Positions 46,967-57,867 of a DNA stretch of 64,000 nucleotides are shown one piece after another. The DNA is from Puffinus mauretanicus (taxonomy: Eukaryota; Chordata; Aves; Procellariiformes; Procellariidae): NCBI GenBank assembly GCA_023333565.1, contig JAJKFH010000520.1, positions 496,001 to 560,000 on the forward strand, written 5' to 3'. Numbering within the stretch: position 1 is the stretch's first letter; every line of letters begins with the position of its first letter. Position numbers and translations under genes: made by a program. Under the pieces are notes generated by a model. It searched no databases. It had not been told where the DNA came from and saw only the letters and a list, made by a program, of their open reading frames with translations.

Positions 46967-47717
46967 CTAAGCACTAAGTGTTGCCCATTCTCCCAAACTA
47001 TATCTAACAGCTTTTTAATCTACTCGGCTCTCTATTCTTTTGCTCTCTTATATCTAAGTTGCCCTCCAATTCCAGCAACTCATAAAAATACTTTTGGGTC
47101 CCATAGGACATAATCAATTTGTAAAGTTTCTCCCTTGTGTAAGTATTTGTTGGATTTCTTGCCTTAGTCTCCAATCTCCATTTTTAGAGAAGCAGGTAAA
47201 AGGCAATGCAATAGCAGCAGTACTGAAGGCGATTTTGACAGAAAGCCCATGAAAGCTTAGCCAGTTAAGTGGGAATTTGTAAAAATCGAAAAAGTAGGAA
47301 TTATTGCACAAAGCTGAACTGGTTCTGGCAATCCTGATTCTCATGGCTTCTACATTTTCCCTGTGATTTTATGTGCATTTATGGTCTCTTCACTGGGCAC
47401 TTACAACCGCAGCAGGAGAAGATACCAATTGATATCTTAGTTCCTTCCAGCACAGCTCCTAACCCCCAGCTTTGCCATTCTGGGGCATCACTCTTCAGTG
47501 TGGAAAGAAAGAAACAGAATCATGAAGAATGGAAAAAACTTAATTTCTTTGTGTATTGTGTCTCCTTTTATTCTGGGTATTTCCACTTCCTCTTCTTCAT
47601 TATGTCTATGTCTCTTCTTGCGCCTGTGTACAGGATTCCCACAGACTTAGAACAGGCAACAGAAAAAAAATCAAGTGTCTTCTGCCACCACTGTTGTGGA
47701 AACACTGTCTACAGGAG

Positions 47718-47739
47718 GAAAAGGAAAAAAAAAAAAAAT
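47718..47739. repeat. A-rich tract
   Basis: GGAAAAGG followed by a run of 14 A. Confidence 0.85.
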
Positions 47740-48479
47740 ACTGGCAAGGGAATTTATTGGTAGGGGAATCTTCCTGAACTGAACCGAACCTTTCTTCTAT
47801 TTCAGACAAAAAACCTTTTACCTGTAAAGCTGGCAACTCTCCAGCCTAGGTATATGGAGCCCAAAATGAAAAAAGGTTTTAAGAAGAGATAAAGGACATT
47901 TTTTTCTTGGAGTTATTCCTCCCTCACTGAAATTGGCTGACTCCTTCCTGACTGAATAAACTGCGGTACTTGAAGATTTGCAGAACTTCTACTAAAATCA
48001 CTTTCCCAAGTGTAAGCCAACAACAAGGCATCATGTTTTTGAATTAGTTACAGTATCAAAGAGTTTCTCAACATGACTCTGTTATGCTGTTTTCCAGATG
48101 GGATGGAGTTCTGTGAAATCTCTATTCTTTTTGTGCTGCTAATCTTGCTTCATGACTCAGAGGCTGAGAGCCCTAAATAATGTCGATAATCCTCTGCAGT
48201 CTCTTTTCAGTCTTAGCAATGCCTTGCCTCTAATGAAACATGTTATATGCTTTGCAGGAGAGATCCCATGATTATTTTTGATTCTAAGTCTCCACTCCAT
48301 GCTTACTGACATTGCAAGTTGTTATTCTAACTTGTATCATAGAAAAGGATTTAGAAATCCAGACTTTGCATACATTATGTGATCCGTATATAATAAAAAG
48401 TATAATTTTCAGAATCCACAGAATATTTTTCATGCAAGCCTAGCTGGTTTCTCTCTGAAGGACATAAGGAATTCATGGC

Positions 48480-48820
48480 TTGGTCAGAGACACCTACTTT
48501 TAGGTGTCTACATATGAGCTTGCAAATAGATACCTAAGCTCTCCCTGTAGTCAATAAAGATCTTCTTAAACATAGATTTAGGTGGTTACTGCCATCTGAG
48601 ATACCAAAAGACAACCAAGTTCTCTGTAGATGCTTGGCAGATGGGACACATGACCTCAAGGAGACACATAACCTCAGAGGCAGCAACTGGAGGCTAGGCA
48701 AGATACCTACACTGACTACACTGCAGCAATCTCAGTGAGACCACAGACATTTGATATATAGGCACCTCCATGTAAACCCTAAGATAACTTACTCCCAAAC
48801 TGATTCCCATCCCAGTCCAC
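48480..48820. repeat. Possible old interspersed repeat of unknown family
   Basis: Starts with a small inverted repeat (ACACCTACTTTTAGGTGTCT) and continues with 'gatacctaagctc', 'gatttaggtgg' and 'ataggcacctcc'. These TAGGTG/CACCTA words are typical of a dispersed sauropsid repeat I have seen but cannot name. No terminal repeats or duplication of the target could be defined. Confidence 0.25.
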
Positions 48821-49374
48821 CTTTGGCTCTGTTCAATCACTTTAGTGCCATTTCAGGAGGCTGGTGTCTAGCTGCTGCTAAAGCAAGGCATGGATCCTGC
48901 TCATCCTGTGTCATATCTGCCAGCTCTTCACAGACTTCTCAGGTACCCTAGATGTATTTCGGATACCTATGCATGACAGTGGAGTCAAGCCCATCATGTG
49001 TGTGCCTGGCAGTGTTTGTGTACTGTGTGGGTCCAACAGCCTTGCTCTAACATCTGTAGAAGACAAAAAGATGTCTGTTGCTCTATTAAGGCTTATGCAG
49101 AGAATAATTAAGCAAATGCTAAACTTTGTGTGTGTTAGTTAAAAATTAAATTTACTATCACTCTGCATATAGTGTTATACATTATAGTGCAAACCATCTC
49201 TTCTAATTAATATGCTGAAAAGGTAATTATCTGCTGTGCATTTTCTATGTGTCTGTGATCTATAGACCCCAGTGAAGAAGGCAGAATTTTCCTGTGCTCC
49301 TACTCAGGTGTGCTGGCAGTATTCTATTCTCTACCTTTTGATAAGAGCCACGGAAAAAACCCTCAGATGAAGAT

Positions 49375-49420
49375 GCACGCACACACACTCACACGCACAC
49401 GTGCACACACACATGCACAA
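49375..49420. repeat. CA microsatellite, imperfect
   Basis: About 46 bases of CA dinucleotides with CG and TG interruptions, including CACACGTGCACAC. Confidence 0.9.
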
Positions 49421-49708
49421 GTGCCATCCAGCTGGGGATGGATCAGACTTTATTTTACTTCACTAATTCAATGAAGTTTTCATTTGTATCTTCTTTTTTT
49501 TGTGACTCAAATTGTGTAGAGGAGCAACTGTGTAAACAACAATTAGTGAAAGAAGTAACTTTCATGACACATGGAACATGTTAGAGTAGCACACATTTTT
49601 AAAAGCATGTGCTAAAGCAGGGAATTTGTTTTATCTTGAATTCCTCCTCAGCAATATTAAAGAAAAAATCAGTTCTCTTCTAGAAGCTCATTGAAATAAT
49701 AATTTTCC

Positions 49709-49716
<8 letters not shown>

Positions 49717-49740
<24 letters not shown>
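49717..49740. repeat. Poly-T run
   Basis: Twenty-four consecutive T, the longest homopolymer in the window. Confidence 0.95.
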
Positions 49741-49759
49741 GTTAGACATTAAGGCAGCA

Positions 49760-50050
49760 AAAACATTAACTTTCTGCACTAGCTGGCAAGATGCTCATAA
49801 AAAGGTCTAAATATCTATTGACTCTGTGGTCTCAGAGCTGCAAATAGTCTGTACATAATAGAATTGCACTATAAAAGCTATTTTTGTTATGAAAAACCTC
49901 TTTATGTATGCATAAATTATTTATATTTGTAGCTGCAGTTTAAGATAATGAATATTCATATCTTCAGTAATGCTAAGACTGGACAAAGTGGAAACATCTA
50001 TTTGATTCCATAAAATACATGATCAAAGGATATCTATCAGGTTACGTTAT
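49760..50050. promoter_or_regulatory. Candidate conserved noncoding block
   Basis: Unique, AT-rich and free of simple repeats. It shows CTATAAAAGCTATTTTTGTT (MEF2-like CTATTTTTG near 49878), TATGCATAAATTATTTATAT, GATAATGAATATTCATATC (an imperfect palindrome near 49945) and CATCTATTTGATTCC. No frame survives. Enhancer-like texture only. Confidence 0.27.
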
Positions 50051-50571
50051 CCAAAGGACTTTCTAAGTTCTTTTAGGTCATGGAAGAAGTTCAGCCCTAT
50101 GAACTTAAAGTGAATGGAGTCTCATAAATAGGAGCTATATAAGAAGCTGAAGGAACCTAAGGAAAAGAAGTATTATTCAAGAAAGCTGGACACCCATCTC
50201 CGTTAGAGGGACATTCAGCTAAACTAACGGGCTTAGGGTTTGGTATCTATTCTATGGTAGTTGTCTGGCTTTACTCTTTCCTCTTGCCAAAGACAAGTTG
50301 CTAAGATGAATGACTGAATTTCTGTCTGGAGGTGCTCACAGACACCTTGCTCTGTTGCAGATATTGTCATGGCAAGGCATTCTGACTTTAAGGGTGTCAA
50401 AGCAATCCAATATTTAAGGAACATCAATGCACCTAGAAGGGCTGGTCACCAAGTCCATATCTAGATTGAATGGCTGGGGCACCTCATAGTGATCCCTTGA
50501 GACCTGGTGCCCTCTCTTTATTGTCCCTGTAGGGATCCCAGCTGATGCGTGGGTCCACAAGACTTTAAAAA

Positions 50572-50677
50572 GCATGGGTACTTGTTCCCAGCCACCTTCC
50601 AGCTGGATGAGGGATGGGACTTAGGCATGGGTACTTGTTCCCAGCCACCTTCCAGTTGGATGAGAGATGGGACTTAG
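50572..50677. repeat. 53-bp tandem duplication, two copies
   Basis: Copies at 50572-50624 and 50625-50677 begin GCATGGGTACTTGTTCCCAG and end GGGACTTAG. They differ at two positions (C/T and G/A), with the first three bases of a third copy following. The near identity implies a recent duplication. It lies in a GC-richer segment (50440-50760) without recognised function. The 112-codon minus frame across it simply contains the repeat twice. Confidence 0.97.
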
Positions 50678-50999
50678 GCAAGGGGTATTCCTGAACCTGG
50701 TCCTCCTGGAGCTGTCTAGGAGGCTCCTCCCAGCCGTCCCTGTGGCTTTTACACTGTTGTATGCATAAGCAAGAAACTAAACTTTCCCAAGCTATCAGCA
50801 TGGCATCACTCACAAGCAGATGGACCCTATTCTGTAAGGTACCAGATGCCACCATGGAAGTGATGAGCCTGTCCTTGTCTGTGACCAGAAGGATCACTGA
50901 CAATATCCCATACTTTCTGGGAAGATCAGTACCTTTAGAACTTCACACCCACATTCACTGGGGGGTGTTTAAGCTTGTAATTTTTTAAAGAACACCTAT

Positions 51000-51260
51000 T
51001 TGCATTATTTGCTTTAGAAGAAAACAGGCTACTGCTCCTCTGCTTTTAGAAAATGTGGGTAACTATGCACAGAATGCATCTAATTTGCTGTATGGATTAT
51101 ATTGATTCTGCACCTTTAACAGACCAGCTTAATTTGATGAGGGATAAATAGCATAATTAATTAGTGACTGTTTCTATCCATAAAACTAAATGATTGGTTT
51201 CAGACCACCAGAGACTGCAGTGGTTTTGAAGGACCTATTTAAATGCTAACGTGCTTTTTA
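51000..51260. promoter_or_regulatory. Candidate conserved noncoding block
   Basis: Unique sequence with ATTTGCATTATTTGC (octamer-like) near 50998-51012, GCATAATTAATTAGTGAC homeobox-like cluster near 51151, and CCATAAAACTAAATGATTGG. There are no simple repeats and no open frame. Enhancer-like texture only. Confidence 0.28.
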
Positions 51261-51824
51261 AACTCCCTACAGTTCAGGGCTGTCTGAATCCAAGTCTTGA
51301 AGTACAGTTATGCCTCCATTTTGTATGAAATGTTTTCTAGGTGCTTACCTGAATCTCTCTTGCATGGTTAGACGTGTGAGAAGTGTCTCAGTTCAAACAC
51401 CTCTCACACCTCACCTTTACAAAAACCATAAAAGTCAGTGGCAAAAGGCTCAGAATCTGAGACCTCTCCTCCCGGTGGGACTGTCCCCATAAGTAGGGAG
51501 ACTACTGATGCAGGTTCCTCCTTTCACATGTTTTCTCTCTAGCCTCGCTCATTTGTTTCTGTGTGGAAGTCTGGCTTCGTCATGGACAAAGAGTGGCCCC
51601 ATGTCCTGTGCTGAGAAGGTGACTATTTAAGATATTTACCTGTGATGCTCCCCTAGACATGAGAAACAATTCTCAGCCAATGTTTCATAAAAAATTATAT
51701 ATTTCTACAGAAAAAGTTTTGGTCTACATGAACCAGCATTTTCCAGAAAAAGAGATGTTTTGCTGCAAGATTCTCATCTCATTCTAATAGCAATATTGTA
51801 TAAATTACAAAGCTACAGGCCAAA

Positions 51825-52020
51825 TGCCTGCCACAGCAGGATTTACATTTCTGTATACTCTCCAGCTCTTTGTCCAATGTAGTCCTGGAAATTAGATTTC
51901 CCACAGTTGTCTGTGAGATTGTTCCCGCCTTGCAGACCTCACTTATTTTCAGCTCCTCATTCCAAAATTTATCTTTTCTTAATTTCATCCCATTACTTAA
52001 TTTGTAACGATTACATAGGT
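51825..52020 (-). mobile_element. Ancient CR1/L3-like 3' UTR fragment
   Basis: The + strand shows the reversed 3' UTR order of old CR1/L3-type elements. ACAGCAGGATTTACATTTC comes first, then 'CTCCAGCTCTTTGTCCAATG', 'GGAAATTAGATTTCCCACAG' and 'CAGACCTCACTTATTTTCAG'. It finishes with 'TTAATTTCATCCCATTACTT', a hallmark phrase of the family. No coding part is present. The minus frame at 51779-52024 lies inside it and is not a gene. Confidence 0.55.
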
Positions 52021-52619
52021 TCATAGCTAATGGTTAGAATGTCAATGCAATATCACGCTGATAAGATTGACAGTATCAGGGCACATTACTCCTTTCTGAA
52101 TGTCTTCCTCTACCCTTTGTGAAAATTAATTTATGGCTGATTGGGGATGTCAGGCTTTGCAGCAATGCCACACAGCTACATCATGTTCTGACTCCTGGCC
52201 GGCTTGGCTTATTAAAGCCTTTTAAAAACTTGGCATCAACCTGTACTGGAGCTGCGAATCGCTCTTGTTGTAGCAAAACAATCTTTCTGTCAATTCTGTT
52301 GATTTTAAAATAAGACTGGTCTGATCATACCTTTCACATATGAAAGTGCACAGCTGGTTCTGTTGCTTTCAAATGCATCTAGAAATATGCCCACTGGGGC
52401 TTCATGGGGCTGCAGGGAAAATGTTATCTCATGAAACAATTTTGCCTTCTGAGGTGAGATATATCAGCTGGTAGTGACAGCTCTGTAGAAACTACAGAGG
52501 TAAAATATGCTATAAAGATTTCAGATATTCATAGTTAATTACAGTAGTGCTTAAATAATACGTCCTTCAAAAAAAAAAGGAATTAAAACTGAGGAATGAA
52601 TGAATTCACCTTCTTTGTA
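52021..52619. other. Unique DNA, no gene seen
   Basis: No repeat or exon recognised. Confidence 0.5.
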
Positions 52620-52830
52620 AACCTTTAAAAGGAAATTGCTGTGGACTGATAAAAGGAGCTCAGCCAGTATTTTAGTTTCTGTAAATGTTCTTCCACTTTC
52701 TACTCTGCACAGATGACAGATGATGCTGGATCTGCTCCCTGCTGCATTAATTGCAGGATTATGATTTAAGCACAGTAGCTTTATTTTCTACTGTTGTGGT
52801 CACAGTGTAGGCTGAGGTTATTTTCCAAGG
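52620..52830. promoter_or_regulatory. Candidate conserved noncoding block
   Basis: Unique sequence with GATGACAGATGATGCTGGAT near 52712, CTGCATTAATTGCAGGATTA (palindromic CTGCATTAATTGCAG near 52741) and TTGTGGTCACAGTG (RUNX-like TGTGGT) near 52792. The near-perfect 15-base palindrome with a homeobox core is notable. Enhancer-like by texture only. Confidence 0.28.
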
Positions 52831-53339
52831 GAGTAGATACATGTGTGAGTGTCTATACGCGTACTGGCATGATATCCATAGTAGGGATTTTAAGGTTGTC
52901 TCTTGTACATCTGAATTTACTAATATCTCAGCTTTAGCTAATGTATTCCAAATACTCAGGACCAGAATCTTTGTTCAGCACTTGGGACCAGGGCCTTGGC
53001 AGGCAGCTAAATGCTGAGTGGATATGAAAAGGGTATTAAAAAAAAAAAAAAGGAAAAAGAAAAAAAAAATACCCCTAACATGTCTTGAGCAGGAGATTCT
53101 GCTGCTATTCATGCTGAGTCCATGTGAAATGCCTACTGGTCGTTCTACATATAGCAAGAGAGAGGATTATTTGACCAAAGGTAGTCCTTGTTATTTAGAG
53201 AGAAACAGGAACTTCTGGGCAGACTTTATGTGGTTCTTGATCTTACACTGAAAGACCTTGAGCTCAAGTCACTGAAAGGCATTCCCATGTATATATAACC
53301 AAGTACTCTTTGAGGAATGAAATTTTTACCTTACCTTCA
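52831..53339. other. Unique DNA with an A-rich tract, no gene seen
   Basis: A-rich tract at 53038-53069, otherwise nothing recognised. Confidence 0.5.
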
Positions 53340-53490
53340 CCTTACCTGTGCTTTTTCTACAACTTCTTCGCTGTTTTGAGGTGTCAGGGAATAGAACTGC
53401 ATGTAGGATATACAGTGCAGGCACACCATGGAATAATAATTTTTTTGTCTTCTTTATTCCTTTTGCTATTTGAGGATAAAGACAATGAAC
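53340..53490 (-). mobile_element. Ancient CR1 LINE fragment
   Basis: The + strand contains 'GAATAGAACTGCATGTAGGA', 'TATACAGTGCAGGCACACCA' and 'TGGAATAATAATTTTTTTGT', then CTTCTTTATTCC. The same order occurs near 55942-56016 within the longer copy at 55355-56030, so this is a second, shorter copy of the same subfamily. It is reversed relative to the window. Confidence 0.6.
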
Positions 53491-55354
53491 GCAGATTCAT
53501 AGTCTTTCTGTAGTTCCATCAAACAGAGAAAACAAGCGAGGAAAGGTTTGCGCCACTATTTAAAATGCTCTACACAAGCCTCTGTAGATGTTTATATATA
53601 TTTTTTTTTCTCAAAACCATTGAAAAGCAGTTGGTAGACAGATATGACTAATCCCTCTGGGGTCATATCATTGCCTTAATTTAGGAGTAAAATTAAACTC
53701 TTGTTTGATTAGTGATTCTCTGAGAATCTTTTACTTGAAGAATTGCTAATATAATTGTCAACTTTGTCACCTCTACCAATAAAGTATGGGCACACGGTTT
53801 TCAGAGAACCCACAGGGTCACTTCAGAGAACCCACAGGGTCATTGATATGCTCTAATGTATATAAGGGTTTTTTTTTCAGAAGAGATGAGATATTTATTC
53901 CAAGGACTGTAGAGGGGAGGACACCTATTACTGTTTGAATTCTTAAAAATAATATCTTGTCCTTCAGTAAATTGCAGGAATATTGGTAAACATTGTGCTA
54001 CAACTTAGGGAACATGCAGGTTACCAAGACAAACTTGAATTCTGCCTCATAACTAGGACCCACATCCCAGGGTTTATCTTACACATACTTGGAGCAATTT
54101 CCCCTGAAGGAGGAGGTTCTCATTGTCTAAATCCTACAGGATGAATGGCTTGTTGTGGTGCAGTTTGACAGATCCCTCACTCAACCTCTTATCTGTAGCA
54201 GTACAAGAAATATTTTGAAATCTAATATGGAGGTGGCAGGTAGACATTAATGATCTCATATGCCATTATTTCAGAGAACCATGACAGCTTACAGACTACT
54301 TGCTTTCCACAGGGAAGTCTTCTTCATAAAGCCAGAATCAGCCTACCTTACCTTTCTCTAACATAGGTTCTGCCTTCCTCCTTGGCCCTCCAGAGACATT
54401 TATCCTGCAGGCTGATGTTGCCCGCTCTTCTGTTACTTTGGGAAGCAAAGGAGGGTGTATGGCCAGGAGAGGAAAAGCAGACTTTGAAAGGGTCCCCCCT
54501 AGAACAGATTGGAGTGGAAAACCAGTTTTCAGGCACTCTGGCATCCCAACTTGCACAGAATAGCAAGTTTTTTCTTGTTCTTGGAGCTTTCATTTTTGGT
54601 GTTTCAGGGCAGATTTAAGAGACTGAGGAGTTTCTTTTTCATGTGGATGACAGATGGGTAGTTGCAAACAGGTTGTAATGGAAGAAAGACATGACAAATG
54701 AGGCAGCTAACTTTGTTCTCTACAACTCTCCTTAGTATCTAAAAAGCATAGTAATTCAGAGAGTAAATGTAATGTAGTTCCTCATATATCATTAAGGACA
54801 GTACATAATAAAGCTATGGATCTGACTGGAAAGGGGCAATTCCACTTCACAGTAAGTTCTAAGGTTTCAGAACAAAAGGAATAAAGCTTATGAAATCAAG
54901 CTGTCTATCCCTTTGTTTAATCTTCATTTGTCTATTTATATGTTAGCTTTTGAGGTAATAGGCCAGTTTCAAACAAATTTAACAGAAGAGTTAAGGTATC
55001 AAAACTGTGACATTACATTACATTAAGCTGGATAACGGAAAGAGTCCTTACAGGTAACAGCAGTTAACACATCACTTTTCATCTACTTTGAAGGTCCAAA
55101 GGTCAAATCACTTTGCACCTACTGCATGCAGCGCTGTACGCATTTAAACCAGTGAAAACAGCTTTTGCCTCTTGTTTCATCCCAGAGGCAAGAGGGAAAA
55201 AGATCAGGGAACAAAGGATGCAAGCTCATAGCAACCCTGGCTGCGTCAATTTGCAGTTCATGGAACAACTTCTTTCCTGTGCATTAAAATGAAAAATGAA
55301 ATATTTCAGGTTTGAAATGCACAAACACCTATATGACATATGTATATGTTCCAG
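53491..55354. other. Unique DNA, no gene seen
   Basis: Contains the 22-bp tandem duplication at 53800-53843. No exon recognised; overlapping frames on both strands at 54338-54618 are unfamiliar. Confidence 0.45.
53800..53843. repeat. 22-bp tandem duplication, two copies
   Basis: Copies at 53800-53821 and 53822-53843, starting TTCAGAGAACCCACAGGGTC, are identical except at the last base. Recent slippage or replication duplication is the simplest origin. Confidence 0.97.
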
Positions 55355-56030
55355 GAGTAAGAACATAAGAGAGAGAGCTGTACTGGATGAGATCAAACGT
55401 CCAGTTAGACTAACGAGGCTAGTACTCTGTTTCCAGCAGTGACCAGTGGCAGATGCCTAAGGAATAATGGAGGAAAGGGGCAGGATATAGTGATACTGAT
55501 AGTTATACAATGGTAGTTCACCAGAGCTCTCTTCCTTCCACCAAGGGCTGATGGTTCCCAGGTGACATCAAAGGGATGTCTGCATTTAGCAGCTCTTGCT
55601 GGATTCCTCTCTTTGCTTTCTCAATTTGCTTCTTGGTCTCATGCAGAAGTTTACATCCAGGTCATGCAAAAAAAGTATGAAAAAGTGTATCTTCTCATTT
55701 CTTTTGCATCTGCTACCTGCTGGCTTCAGTTAATGCCTCCTAGTGCTTGTACAGAAGGGTAGTATAAACAACAATCCCTTATCGGCTTTTCCAGTCTACG
55801 CATTATTTTCCAGACCATTCTGGTACCCCTCTTGAAATTGTCTCTTCCCTGTAGACTCCTGGTTCTTGAATAGAAGCCATTTCATATCTTTCATCATTCT
55901 GTGTACTTTTGATTGTTGCTTTAATGGTTTGAGATTTTTTGGGACTAGAATTGCATATTGGATATACAATGAAAGCATACCATGGAATAATGAAGTTTTC
56001 TGTCTTTTGTGTTCCATTTGTTATTTAGTC
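55355..56030 (-). mobile_element. Ancient CR1 LINE, 3' UTR and beyond
   Basis: Reading the + strand, this follows the reversed 3' end of an old CR1 subfamily also abundant in turtles. Near 55359 there is AAGAACATAAGAGAGAGAGC followed by TGTACTGGATGAGATCAAAC; next come ACTCTGTTTCCAGCAGTGAC and CAGTGGCAGATGCC. A 'TTTTGCATCTGCTACCTGCT' segment follows near 55702 and 'GCCTCCTAGTGCTTGT' after it. Near 55960-56000 is GCATACCATGGAATAATGAA then GTTTTCTGTC. These correspond in order to the family's 3' UTR phrases ('gaacataagaa', 'actgggtcagaccaaa', 'ctgctgcc', 'gtaccatgg', 'attttctgtctt'). The insertion is very old and noncoding; short frames within it are shadows. Confidence 0.7.
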
Positions 56031-57867
56031 CTGGGCCCCTGGCTTGGTATGGGTTACACATACCCATATACTGTAAAGCCAGTCTTTCTCATGCTAAAGA
56101 ACCTTTTCCAATAGAACTTATGTTTAACCACAATACAATTTGGAAAAATTGTCCCAATCAGTTCTAGTTCTGAAAAGTTTGAAGAACTTTTCTTTATTCA
56201 GGGGAGGACATAGTTTGGGGAATGCAAATGCATTAGACTCCAGGAATTCTCTGAATCTAATTTTAGTTTTGTTACTGGCTTTACAATTTCACTTTATTAC
56301 AGAAACAGAAGTTTACATAAGGAAAGGTGAACCTGGCTTTTCTGCCTGACCATGCTCTTCTCAGTCCTATTTCCCCCACTAACTCACACATATACGGTGA
56401 AGAAGACAGTCATTCTTTCTCTGTTGCAGACAACACTTTTTTTATAATTTAGACTTTGTTTTTGCAACAGTCAGTCCCTATGGCAAAACGTTGGCTAACC
56501 CAGTGTTCAGTGATAGATCTTAAAATTACTCAGAGATGAATGCAAATTGAGAAAAAGCTCTATACAAGCATCTGTAGCCAAATATATAGACTCAACTATG
56601 TTATTTAGAAATTCCTTTATGTTTTCTTTTAGTCAGCTGCTAAGAAATGATATAATACCATAGCTATCCGGTCTGGATAAATTAAATAACTGAAACAGCA
56701 AGCTGCAGCAGTGCAGCCAATATATAAAATGCAAGTATATTTTTCTAAACAGAACAAAACAGCTACATATAAATTTATATTAGAACAATTTAAAAATTGT
56801 TAACATAAATGTCAATACTGAGTTTTAATTTCACTCATAGTCAAGGCGTGATGAGATGGGGACTAAATTCTATAGACAGTGGATGGCAGTTCCAGTTTAT
56901 TTTGACTGGCAAACTAGAAAACAGAAACCGCTGACTAAAATTTAGACAAGTGCCAAATGCACATTAAAATTTTAGATGTATAAACCTGCTTACTAAAGCT
57001 GGGTAAGGACTAATAAACCCTTTTTTACCAGACACATCCTTCTTATTGGTCTCTAAATAACAGTTTTACGTAGTTCACCATTGTGTCGTTTTAAAGAATT
57101 AGCGTTTAAAGCATAAGAAAATGTTTTGCTTTCAGAATGAGGCACATTTCTTTCTTCAGTGCTTGTAGAGAACAACAGATTTTTTTATTAATTATTTACA
57201 AATCATTTATGAGCCAGGATTTGCAAGCCTTAAATGGTTAGAAAATACCGTTGAACAACTCCTTTTACATCCTTCTGGTATTTTCATGGGATGGATAGTA
57301 CAGACAGACCCATGCAAGGTGCTTTGTTTCTCATAATGCCCTTCAGTTCTTGATAATTTGATCTAACTTCAGAATGAGAAGATCACTGAAAAACATGCAA
57401 GTGATCGTTTTTTTCCTCGCTCACTTTATCTGTACATTTACTGACTGGCAGAGTATATCTGGAAGGCTGTTGTTGATAGAAAAGAAAGAGTGTCATCTTA
57501 AAAAAAAAATGCTGATTTTAATTTCAGGATGGATTGCATCCTGACAAAATGTACCAAAAGCTTTTTATTCTTCAGCCACCATTATGTTCCAAGAGTGCAC
57601 TAAGTGCACCCAACAAGTTATTATTCCCTGTAGAGAGGAGATAGTCTGCAAAACATATATCACTATCTGAGTTCCATCTGCACACTCTGCAAATCTCAAA
57701 GGCGTTTTTCAGAGGCACCAAGGTGGCACTGAGAAGATACTCTGACACAACATAAGGAGTGGTGTCTGCTCATTACCTCTGAACATTGTCATGTGTGTGT
57801 TAAAACAAACAAACAAACAAAATCGTATTCATATCCAGCTTTTCACTGAAAAATTGACCAACATTTA
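56031..57867. other. Unique AT-rich DNA, no gene seen
   Basis: Nothing recognised. The right end has an AAAC repeat at 57802-57821 directly before the next CR1. Confidence 0.5.
57802..57821. repeat. AAAC tetranucleotide repeat
   Basis: Four to five AAAC units. Confidence 0.85.

Larger units (their letters stand above)
45185..48479. other. Unique DNA, no gene seen
   Basis: Apart from A-rich tracts at 46925-46966 and 47718-47739 nothing is recognised. The 130-codon + frame 47371-47763 has no family resemblance and ends in the A-rich tract. Confidence 0.45.
48821..49759. other. Unique DNA with CA microsatellite and poly-T, no gene seen
   Basis: Contains an imperfect CA repeat at 49375-49420 and a 24-base T run at 49717-49740. 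No exon recognised. Confidence 0.5.
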
